Source of the DNA: Poa pratensis
Taxonomy: Eukaryota; Streptophyta; Magnoliopsida; Poales; Poaceae
Assembly: GCA_947311845.1 (NCBI GenBank)
Contig: CAMZMU010000049.1
Coordinates: 4,416,421-4,480,420, forward strand
Direction: 5' to 3'
Length of the DNA stretch: 64,000 bases
Below the pieces are notes generated by a model. That model saw only the letters and a program-made list of their open reading frames with translations. It was not told the origin of the DNA and made no database searches. Position numbers and translations under genes: made by a program. Within the stretch, counting starts at the first letter, position 1; each line of letters begins with the position of its first letter. Shown one piece after another: positions 1 to 9,113 of this stretch.

Positions 1-30
1 AGTGTCTTACCCGGTTTTCTTTTCTTTCAG

Positions 31-603
31 GGTTATGATATTAGCTTCCTCATAACAAACTATCATTGTGAGGACATGCACAAGCATAAGCTCATTGATT
101 TCATTGTGCAGTTTATGGAGGTAAGTAAAGGTTCTCTAAGATTGTTTTTCTTTCTTTCTAAACAAGTTCTCTCATCACCTAATAAACGAACAGTCAAGAG
201 AGCAAGAGTAAGTTTGGACATGCGTGTAGTTTCCTTATGTTATCGTGTGCCCTTCTGTGTAAATAAACATCCAGCAGTTCTAAAATCACCATGGTATCTT
301 AACTGTTGTCGATCTTGGATTTCCCATACTAAGCGCAGCATACACTGGCAATCGTGTTAATATCTTTCACCGTACAGCTAAAGTTGCCTCACCCGACAAT
401 ACCAAAGAATACAGTATCTTGGATAAAGGACTTGTTTCGATGCTATATTATAACTGTTCACAATCTGAACATAACATGTGTACTGACCGGATGTCTGCTT
501 CTTTGTGATGTAGGACATTGACAAGGAGATCAGCGAGCTGAAGCTGTCGGTGAATACACGGGGCCGGCTCGTGGCGACCGAGTTCTTGAAGCAGTTCATA
601 TGA
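31..603 (+). CDS. ARPC4: ARP2/3 complex subunit 4 (p20-Arc), last two exons
   Basis: ARPC4 is a core subunit of the ARP2/3 complex, which nucleates branched actin filaments in the cytoplasm. Two coding exons are visible. Exon 31-120 follows a pyrimidine-rich acceptor ending in ttcag and ends at a GTAAGT donor; it encodes a segment with [16 protein letters not shown] and IVQFME. Exon 514-603 follows a TAG acceptor, encodes [19 protein letters not shown] and ends FLKQFI-TGA. The two join in phase 0 and give about 59 residues, roughly the last third of the ~170-residue family protein. These motifs are the well conserved C-terminal region of p20-Arc from plants to animals. Upstream exons lie before the window. 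The gene converges on the BAP31-like gene. No defect is visible in this part. Confidence 0.93.
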
Positions 604-1262
604 CTCAGTCAGTAGCGTTGTTTGAAAAAACGAATGTTACTGAAGGATATCTCCACCATTCTGTAGTTATGCTGCCATTCTGGAAGCTTCCCATTTTAGT
701 TGAGCAGGAAGGGTCTTCTGTAAATTTGTTGTGACAACTTTTTTTTAGACCAAGTGAAAACTTTTTCCTCTGTATTGAAGGATAAATTTTTCTTGATAGA
801 ATAACCAGGACCACCTGATTGACAGCTTAAGTTTGCATTGCCAAGTGAGCAGAACGAGCTTTGGGCACTGGGCCGTGGTAGTATGACACGTGGCAAAGGC
901 TAAGCCCAATATGCTGATACACAAGGAACGTGCAGAATTCTGAGGAACCGTTTAATTTTTTTGCAGAAATTTCAAGTTTTTTCTTCAGAGAAACAAGATG
1001 TTATAGAAAATCGCTCGAAATCTCTGCAGGAACCAAAGATGAACTCCAGCGTTCGAAACACAGCCTAATCAGTTAATACAAAGCACATTCTGAAACCTGG
1101 TCTTCCCCCATATCCATTTCATCATCCCTGGCCTTTTCAGTGCCTCAAAACCAACCGCCACACAAGAACTACAAAATTGACACCACATCCAACAATACCA
1201 CCACAAGTTAGAGATCACAGCCAAGAATCACATCACGAGCCTCAGCCACGGTGTTAACCGAT
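604..1262. other. Intergenic space between two convergent genes (3' UTRs)
   Basis: This stretch holds the 3' UTRs of the converging ARPC4 and BAP31-like genes. It is AT-rich, with no conserved reading frame and no clear repeat. Exact polyadenylation sites cannot be placed by eye. Confidence 0.6.
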
Positions 1263-4200
1263 TCAGGCTTTGTAGTGGAGCTGGGACTGCAGGATCTGGT
1301 TGTCCTCCAGCAGCCGGTCGTACTCGAGGAGCAGCTCCTCGGACTGCTTCTGCAGGGCGTTGACGTGGCCCTCCGCCTCCAGTGCTTTCCTCTCGTGGTC
1401 GTCCGACTCGGACTTCAGCTTCCTCATGTCCTCGCACAGCTTAGCGATCTCCTGCTGGAGCTTCTTGGTCTCGCCGGAGGACCGCTCCTCCTTCTCGCGC
1501 AAGGATCGGTTCTCCATCTGGAGCTTCTCGACCTCCTCTCTGGAGGTGCTGGCGGCTTTCCTTAGGGTGATGAGCTTCTGGAGGTAGTGGTGCAACCGGT
1601 CGATGACGAATGCAAGGAATAGTGCGTACCCTGTCAGGAGTGATGAGCTGTTAGAAGTGTTGTGCCAGGTTTAACAACGAAACTGTATACTACTTAATAT
1701 TTGTTACAGCAATAACATCGATAAAATTGATTGATTCTCCATTGCTGTCAAAGTAATGTCCTGTGCCGTTTGCTCAAAAGACAACCTGACAGGAAGTGTT
1801 CTCTTGAGGCCTACTTTCATCCTTTTATTTCTGATCCCCCAATCTTGACAGGGGAAAAAGACCAACTTGGACCAACAGCTTAAAATTTGAAGTGTGCATT
1901 TCACTTAAAACAAGCTGTCCTGATTTGGCGTGTAGATGATTCATTTGTTGATAGCACTGCTCTCGGGTGTGAATTGCAATTAAAAGCACTATGTGATTAT
2001 AGTTCAACAGGCCGACAATCCCCTTGTAGTTGTTTGGATAAAGTAGAATGCAGATTCAATAGATCCTCCACTGTAGACCCAGACCATATACCAAGTTCAA
2101 ATGGGTACACCGGGATTTCCGACTTCCCCACATATCGTAATTATTATTACAACTGCACCGGACTCAGCTTTGAACAGGCCGTAAATCCCAAATTCAGTGA
2201 ATCATGACAGCCAAAACTAAATTGTCTCTAATATTATTGAGTGCAACTGCCCCAGACTGCAGATCATGATTTCCAAATTGTAAGTAAGACTTTTAATCCA
2301 AGAATAGTACACTGGTAACAAAATGACTAACCAACTAAAGGTAAACAGTACTACAATTACTAAGAAAGTGAGTTGTTTCCGACAAAAATAAAATGCACCT
2401 TATTTTCAAGCTATACCTATGTAATTCTTCAGATGGAGCACTACATATGCTTGAGTAAGATAGTTGATATCTCAATTTTACACACTAGCTCTTGTCCCTT
2501 ATTCTAATATACCACTTTAAGCCTTCTTACAGAAAACTTACTTGTACTCACATCACTTGCTCACAAGGCTTAAATCTTATCAACAGACACATTTTTACTA
2601 TACTCTTTGTCCAGTCTTCTCTTATAGTCGGACATGACGTCAATTTAAGGCATCATAGAAAGTCAAAGTGGATTTGTCCGTGGACAGCTCACTTTCAGCC
2701 AAGAGGTATCATCCGAACTCCCACCAAACAACCAACTACAGTTATGTTCTACACTTCTACTGCCTGTGCAGTTGAAGCAGCTCCAGCTACTCTGTTTTTA
2801 TTGTATCTAGGAAGCAAGAAGACAATATAAATTGATGCAACCCTAAGCAAGATCAGTTCTTATATTGTATATAGCCCATACCATTGTAATATACTACTGC
2901 TTGACCAGTTGACCAGCAGGCACACCACATTAAAGACTAATGCTACTAACAACTAAATATAATAACATCATTCTTGCTTGTAATTTATAGGGCATATGGT
3001 TTACACCCTACTGCAGTCAATGAACTTTAAATTACCAATTTGATCCAAAGATCTTAAGTTGCATCAGTCTTCTCTTATAGATTTATAGTCGGTCACGATG
3101 TTAATTTAATGCATATAAGCATATTACAAAGTCAAAGTGGACTTTCCCCTGGACAACTTACTTTCAGCCAAGAGGCTGTCATCCCAACTCTCACCAAGCA
3201 ATCAACTACAGTCATGCGCCTGCGCGGCTGCACCAGCTCTAGCTACCCTGTTTTACAGTAACACCTAGGAAGCGGGAACGCATTATAAATCCGATGCAAG
3301 CCTAAGCAATATCAATTCTTATTGTATACAGCCCAGACCAATTGCAATATACTATTGCTTGACCAGTTGACCACCAGGTACACCACATGAAAGACTAATG
3401 CGACTAACATAGAAATATAATACTATCCTTCTTTAATGATAAAATCAGCTGCAGTTATGCATTAGATCTTTCCAGTTTGAAATATAATACTATCCTACTA
3501 ACAACTAAATATGATAACGTCATTTTTGCTTGTAATTTATAAGGCATGGTTTACACCCTACTTCAGCGAATGAACTGTAAATTACCAATTTGATCCAAAG
3601 ATTTAGGTTGCATTAGTCTTCTCTTATAGACTTATAGTCCAGATCATGATGTTAATTTAAGGCATAATACAAAGTCAAAGTGGATTTATCTCTGGACAGC
3701 TTACTTTCAGCCAAGAGGCGCTCACCCGAAATCTCACCAAACAATCAACCACAATCATGCTCTAATCCCTGTGCAGCTGCAGCTACCCTGTTTTATAGTA
3801 ACATCTAGGAAGCGAGAACACAATATAAATCTGATGCAAGCCTAAGCAATATCCGTTCTTATTGTATACAGCCCAGACCAATTGCAATATACTATTGCTT
3901 GACCAGTTGACCACCAGGTACACCACATGAAAGACTCATGCTACTAACATAGAAATATAATATCATCCTTCTTAATGATAAAATCAGCTGCAGTTATGTA
4001 TTAGATATTTTCAGTTCGAGATTTTAATCTATATTCCATACTTGAACTATAAGTTAACAACTGGTTACAAAGACATGTACCTTAAGTCAACACTATATCT
4101 CCTTTGTCCAGAGACAAGAGTCAAACTATACATTGCATATTCTAAAGTATAGATTGGTTTTATAACCCTAGGATTAGAAGAGAAGCATCTGAGATGGCAC

Positions 4201-4836
4201 CTTTATCTCCAAAACTACCACCTTCACAACCTATGCAGTAAATTTTGCTTGTAATTTATGATGCATGATTTATACCCTACTTCAGTCAAATGCAGATTAC
4301 CAATTTGATCCAAAATGTCAGGATACAAAATCCTCAGGAGATAACCTAATAGCAGAGCATATTCTAAAAGCGAAAGCTACCGAATGAATGACACCTTCCC
4401 CTCCAAAAGCTAGCAGCAATTGCAAGTTAACCCTCCAAAATTTCATAGGCACAAGCAATAGTAAGAGTTGCTAGCTAGCACCATGTAATCAGCAGAAGAG
4501 AAAGAACTAGAGACAATTACATGAATCAAAGAAAGAAAGAGGGATGCTGACCGATGAGTGAGGCCTCGAGGAGGTGCGTCCTCCAGAGCACCTGGTCCAT
4601 GGGGCTGACGGTGCCGAGCTTGTGGCCCCTGTTCTGGATCTTGAGGATGGTGGTGACGCTGGACATGAGGATGACGGAGAGCGTGCATGCGATGGTCTTG
4701 ACGGTGGCCGGGCCCTTCCCCGTCTTGGCCTGCTCCACGCCCCGCATCGCCAGCTCCCGCAGCGGGCCCACCTTCACCATGAGCAGCAGCGCCACCGCCG
4801 CCTCCGCGAACAGCACCAGAACAGCAGCTGGAACAT
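1263..4836 (-). CDS. BAP31-like ER membrane protein, two exons, one-base gap near start
   Basis: BAP31 proteins are ER membrane proteins that act in export and quality control of membrane proteins. Exon 1 is 4836-4552 and exon 2 is 1630-1263; donor ATCG|gtcagc and acceptor ctgacag|GGTAC join in phase to read SLIG-YALFLAFVIDRLHHY. The product is about 217 residues. There are three hydrophobic segments (about residues 2-22, 43-64 and 95-112), then a charged coiled coil with EEVEKLQMENRSLREKEE and a C-terminus ending in LHYKA. After ATG at 4836-4834 the frame reads MFQLLF, then shifts: one base is missing between 4818 and 4819, where the family has a Leu codon. The rest, from VLFAEAAVALLLM onward, is intact. 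This is either a real frameshift allele or a sequence error; the perfect conservation elsewhere favours error. The 2.9-kb intron contains a triplicated repeat. Confidence 0.9.
2610..4312. repeat. Triplicated ~0.35-0.55 kb repeat within the BAP31-like intron
   Basis: Three diverged direct copies are visible at about 2612-2957, 3066-3417 and 3615-3958. Each runs from a cttctcttatag block to a block reading ttgaccagttgaccancagg and a following acaccacatgaaagact-like stretch. A linked block (ttgcttgtaatttat...ccaatttgatccaaag) occurs at about 2974-3060, 3527-3602 and 4238-4312. Spacing of equivalent points is about 455 and 540 bases. No reading frame is kept. The array probably arose by local tandem duplication inside the intron. 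Confidence 0.8.
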
Positions 4837-5120
4837 GGCGACCCCCCAATCTCCTCCCTCACCAAAACTAATCAGACGCTCTTCTTCGATTCGATCACGC
4901 CTTACCGCCGCTGGTTCACGAACGGAGCAAGAAGTGCTACTGAAGAAATCAAGAAACCCGACCTCTTGCCAAGAACCAGTTAATCCAGAAAAAGACACAG
5001 AGCGGAGCGCTGACGAATCTGAAACCGAACCCGGGGAAGCGGGTGGGAAAGGTCGAGGGATCGGAACGGCGGCGGCGAAAGGCGGCGAGGAGGGGGAGCG
5101 CAGTGGGAGAGACTAGAGTG
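4837..5120 (-). promoter_or_regulatory. Probable 5' leader and core promoter region of the BAP31-like gene
   Basis: The 280 bases upstream of the BAP31-like ATG are GC-rich, with CpG-rich purine tracts (ggcggcggcgaaaggcggcg), as in many grass 5' leaders. Beyond 5120 the sequence turns AT-rich. No convincing TATA box was identified, so the transcription start is not placed. Confidence 0.4.
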
Positions 5121-5861
5121 GAGTGGGGAGTGCGTGGAGCTGTTGGCCCGCTATGCCTGCTCGATTTCAGTCAGTACTCGCCTACTTCTGTAGCTTGATC
5201 TTTTGGACTTTTCTCTTTTCGATTAATAACATAATGTTGATGAACGCTGTCGATCTTGAAAAAGCTCTCCCGGCATGCGTGCTTAAGGGAAAGCTGGAGT
5301 GCTACTTATGAGCAAATGCACGGGGACTTTACTGAATCGACTTTTTCATGGCAGATTAGTGCGTGGTAATTTTTCTAGTTGCTTTGTGGTGCTTCACTTT
5401 TGGAAAAAGGAAAAAGAATTGGGAGGAAAGACAGAAAGCACGGAGACCCATGTTTCTCTTTCTCCCTGAAAAATTAACATATGAATGTTCTAAGACATCA
5501 TTTTTTAGGAGAAAGACTCCAATTTATAGGATTTTTTTGAAGCAAATTTATAGGATTTGGAAAAACATTGGAATAGCCTCTTTGATTTAGACGATTGTCA
5601 CTCATATTTTTCGGACTTGTATTTTAAAAAATACACAAGATTTATTAATAATTCATAGGCTTCCAATTTATAGTATTTTTAAAAATAATTCCGTTGCATT
5701 AGATTAATATTTTTACCTATTATCGGCATCATCTTGAAGCGAATTTTGCGTGCTTGTTGCATTCAAACATCATTGGTAGAAATCCAAGCGACATTCACTT
5801 CAGTAAAATTCAAGAACTTTGTAGCTTCATACATTTGTATGTTTGGGGCCTTGTAGGTTCG
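5121..5861. other. AT-rich intergenic DNA, no gene seen
   Basis: Only short chance reading frames occur here. A weak repetition of tttataggattt-type words is present near 5520-5680. No family was recognised. Confidence 0.5.
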
Positions 5862-6019
5862 TTTTTTTTTTTTTTTTGAAAGGAATGCGGTAGGGGAAGC
5901 CCCTACAGCGTTTTTCTTTTGAAACAATAAGAACCCAAATCTGAGTCTGTGAGAATTTGAACCTGGGTGGTTGGGTTGTACATCCACTTCCCTAACCTAG
6001 TGAGCTGGGATCACTTCTA
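5862..6019 (-). mobile_element. SINE with Pol III box and poly(A) tail, flanked by target duplication
   Basis: Read on the minus strand, the element begins near gatcccagctcactagg (A-box-like). It has a B-box-like GGTTCAAATTC and a body with gtaggggcttcccctac, and ends in a poly(A) run seen as poly(T) at 5862-5877. The flanks are an imperfect 14-bp repeat: gccttgtaggttcg at 5848-5861 and gccttctaggtttg at 6020-6033. Length, promoter boxes, tail and duplication together fit a grass tRNA-derived SINE. It does not encode a protein. Confidence 0.8.
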
Positions 6020-6033
6020 GCCTTCTAGGTTTG

Positions 6034-6348
6034 TTGAATTTCAAGAATGAACAAAAGGAAATAAATAAACCGAATAATCTTTTCGATAAATCTAAGCATA
6101 GCCAATGGCTCATGAGTATTGCTATTACAGTCCCAAATTTGTGTAATATGTGAAATGTTTTCTGAAATTTATGCATTGTTGAATCATTTTTGAGTTTTAT
6201 GGCATTTTCTAAAATTCCACAGAAAAATTTGGGGCAGTTTTAAAAAATGCCTCTAATTGAATTAGTGGTAGTTTCTCAAAGTGTCCAAGTGCCCCCGAAT
6301 TGAATTAGAGCTAGTTTTCAAAGTGCCTCCAATGGTTAATTTTAAGAC
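6034..6348. other. Intergenic DNA with short gtgcc/aattgaatta word repeats
   Basis: Related words (aagtgcc, gaattgaattag) recur at 6250-6345 and resume after the solo LTR at 7434-7560, showing the LTR landed in a pre-existing low-complexity sequence. No gene is seen. Confidence 0.5.
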
Positions 6349-6353
6349 CACTT

Positions 6354-7433
6354 TGAAAGGATCGTATGGCCACCTAGAGGGGGTGAATAGGTGCTACTTC
6401 CAAATTTTAATTCTTTTTCGATTAAGGCTTGACACAAAGGTAAATTCTCTAGATATGCAACTACGGTGAATTTACCTATATGACAAGTTAACTCTAAGCA
6501 CGGTAATAAACTAGAGGTAAAGGAGTAACCGAACGGGAAGCACGCGGAGACAAGGATGTATTCCCGGGTTTCTCCTTTTTAGGGAGTACGTCCGTTGAGG
6601 GGTGTGAGTTTCAAACTCAAGACGCCACAAATGGCCTCACCCTATTGTCCGATGAACCTTGCCCAAAAGCTCGATTCACCTTCCACTATCGGAATCCTTC
6701 AAGGCGGAATCCGGAGCCCTTACAACACACTTGAGGCACAACCCACAAAAGGATTGGGAGCTCCCAAGCGCCACGAATCTGCTACACAAAAGTAGCAAGC
6801 AAGTGAGTACAACAATGGGGCTAGGTTTTCCCAATGGAAACCCTAGCAAATGGTCCCTCAAGTAAATGAGGGGAAATGAAGAACGCTTCGGTGAAGTTGT
6901 AGATTCGGGCCTTCTACTTCAATCCTCCAAAGATCAACGAGTTTGGGTGGAGCGATTAGGAGTAATCTGAGTTTTGAGCTTGCAGCAATGGTGGTCTTGA
7001 TATTCTGTACGAGCTAGTTGACTGGAGGAAGGAGAAGGGGTATTTATACCCCTTCACGAAATGTAACCGTTTCAGCCAACTAACCCCGGAGACTCCGGTC
7101 TGGGAGGATCGGAGACTCCGGTCAGGGCGGAGACTCTGGGGTCCCTGAGGGGCGGAGACTCCGGCACCTCCGGACCCCCCTACAGAGACTGCCGTCCCGT
7201 GGGTGTCTTTCGACCAAAATGATGGACCGGAGACTCCGGTCCCTGAGCACCCTTGAGGCCGGAGACTCCGGCCTGGACAGGCAAGCTACTATCTCCTTTT
7301 TCTTGATAAATGTTTCAATGCAAAGGTGTAAATATTTCTTTTAATCCCTGCACCACTTAACATTATATTAGATATATCCTAGTGTTGTTGTCTAACATAC
7401 AAAACCATAGGGGATATAAAATATGCTCTTTCA
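6354..7433 (-). mobile_element. Solo LTR of an E5-related Copia-type family, TSD CACTT
   Basis: The segment starts tgaaagg and ends ctttca, so it has TG...CA ends in either orientation, and is flanked by a perfect CACTT repeat (6349-6353 and 7434-7438). Reverse-complemented, it aligns by eye with the long 5' LTR of E5: the shared end block ctagagggggtgaataggyg, the gcacaacccacaa and ggaatccttcaaggcgga blocks, and the tataaatacccc promoter. No internal region is present, so it is a solo LTR made by recombination between two LTRs of a former element. It is about half as long as the E5 LTR. Confidence 0.9.
7041..7290 (-). promoter_or_regulatory. LTR promoter: TATA box plus array of CCGGAGACTCCGG palindromes
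   Basis: On the minus strand a TATA box (tataaata, 7048-7041) lies downstream of six copies of ggagactccgg or close variants, between about 7086 and 7275. The core CCGGAGNCTCCGG is nearly self-complementary. The same position relative to TATA is occupied by CCGGAATATCCGG-type words in the E5 LTR. This looks like a U3 regulatory array. Confidence 0.6.
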
Positions 7434-7438
7434 CACTT

Positions 7439-8158
7439 CCTGGGGCACATTTGAAAGTGTTCCTTGTACCTTTCGAGTCGCAAGCAAAGGTGGCACTTAA
7501 ACAAGTGCCCCAAATACATTTAGGGCACAAAATTGACCTATAAGGGCACTTCTGAAATGCCTCAAAAGCTCAACCGTGTTCCTTTGAATCTGTAACATGC
7601 GATCCTTTGAATCTCTTGCGCACACTTTTCTTAACTTTGAATATTGAATTTCTTTGAAAAAAGGAACTGCTAATTGAAGTTTCTTTTATCTCAGCACACA
7701 TTGTGTGGATTTATGTACATAAACTTGTAATTTAGTAATTAAGCATCAAGGTTAACTAACTGGAATTTTGTAGACACAATAGAGCCAGCCATGTGTATCC
7801 CCAATGCATTCTAAATATATGAGAAAATAATTTAATCTCCAAAAAAATTAGTTCCGAAATAGTATTAAGTTTAACATATGAATAATAACTGCTATATGTA
7901 AATTGTGCAAGGGGCCACATATACTAAGTATATAATATATATAATCCATTAACCAAGTACACACAGGCTACATAAAGGCACAATACTTCATCAATGGTAG
8001 GTTATATATTTCCGCTTATTCGCGGGAAAAATAAGGTGTTATATCGGCCTATATTCGAGGAAGCAGCTAGATTCTTCTTAGTTGCTGGCCTCCTCCTTGC
8101 CGAAAATGAGATGACCGTATGGAAGATAGTGGCAAATCGGGCAGACCCCGGGCTGGGT
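7439..8158. other. AT-rich intergenic DNA, no gene seen
   Basis: No conserved frame, repeat family or RNA gene was recognised between the solo LTR and the BURP pseudogene. Confidence 0.5.
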
Positions 8159-9091
8159 TCAGAGCGCCTTGAATGAAGCGTGGTTCGCGTTCCAGTCGGA
8201 GGGTGAGTTACTGCACCTCCTTCTTGGGAGTTGGGAGGTGAGGTGATGGACATCTCGTAGGCCTTTGAAGGGTTGCAGGTGGCAATCCACGAGCAGTGAG
8301 CCCCTGAGTGGCCGTACGGCCTGGACGATGTATGCCTTCCTCGGCAGGCCAGAGCTGAAGCATGCCCATGGCCACCTGAACGACGCCCTCCAGCGCGGCG
8401 CCTCCTTGTGATGCTTGTCCCGCACCATTGGCTTCGAACACATTTACATCGTCTCTTTCACATCAGCAGTGGCACGAGACCGCGGCATGATATGAAATAT
8501 TTGCAGGATGCTGGAGACGTTGTCCAAGGGCATCCTGTCCGTGACCTTGCGCGGCAGGATCGCCATCTCGGGAGCCTGCGGCGTGGACAGTGTCATGATG
8601 CTCCCAGCATGCACTGCCGCTTCCTTGAAGAAGAGCCCTGTGGTGGCCTTCAGCTTGCTGGCGCTGCAGCTGTCCTTGTACCTGTAAGCAAGGCAGGTGA
8701 CTTGTCGGCCGCTACTGTGCGAGGCCAAGCTGCACCCGTCTCGCCGGTAGGAGCCGAAGAAATTTTGAGCACCTCTACCCATCGCCGCCGTGATGGTCTC
8801 GGGCAGAGGCGAGCCTGGAAGTGCCTCCTTCCATAACTCTGTCGCCGGACTGGCCCTGGCGATGTGGTCGCCATGGAACGCCCCGGAAGCAGTCAGCAAC
8901 ACCACGATCAGAAGGGGCGGACCCAGCATCTAGATCTAGTCAATGGGGGCAGTTGCCCCCACTCAATTCTCAGTCACCTTCTAATATTTCAAGCTAAGGA
9001 CTCACTTGCTCCCACTTAGCAAAGATATTTACACCACTTAACACATTTTTGCCCCCTATCCTGGGTCCGCCCTCAGAAGGTACATAGCCAT
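8159..9091 (-). pseudogene. BURP-domain protein pseudogene, split by a MITE and broken downstream
   Basis: BURP proteins are plant secreted or cell-wall proteins (RD22, USP and PG1-beta types). The minus strand encodes ASPATELWKEALPGSPLP, the typical mature N-terminus. It continues with GLFFKEAAVHAGSIMTL and ILPRKVTDRMPL, the start of the BURP domain. An in-frame TAA at 8446-8444 follows VKETM. Beyond it the homologous reading alternates between frames (ALEGVVQVAMGML in one, YIVQAVRPLRGSLLVDCH in another). It ends with a shortened C-terminus, CSNSPSDWNANHASFKAL, where the family has CH motifs; most of the CH motifs are lost. The original start appears to be ATG at 9091-9089 (MAMYLLIVVLLTASGAF once the MITE is removed), a good signal peptide. 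The present in-frame ATG at 8929-8927 lies within the MITE. Confidence 0.85.
8916..9072. mobile_element. 157-bp hAT-like MITE in the BURP signal-peptide codons, TSD TCAGAAGG
   Basis: The ends are inverted copies of GGCGGACCCAG (left) and CTGGGTCCGCCC (right). They are flanked by the 8-bp direct repeat TCAGAAGG at 8908-8915 and 9073-9080. Length of duplication and termini fit a hAT-type MITE. A short internal palindrome, tgggggcagttgccccca, lies near the left end. Removing the element and one repeat rejoins the BURP frame exactly. Confidence 0.85.
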
Positions 9092-9113
9092 GTGAGGAGA
9101 TGGTGTTTGAGTT

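Noticed and set aside
1251..1587. Plus-strand frames over the BAP31-like exon
   Set aside because: They mirror the coiled-coil exon on the minus strand and match no family.
5862..6019. tRNA gene
   Set aside because: The Pol III boxes belong to a SINE with a poly(A) tail and target duplication; no cloverleaf is seen.
7086..7290. CRISPR-like array of ggagactccgg
   Set aside because: Repeats are short, irregularly spaced and within a plant LTR promoter.
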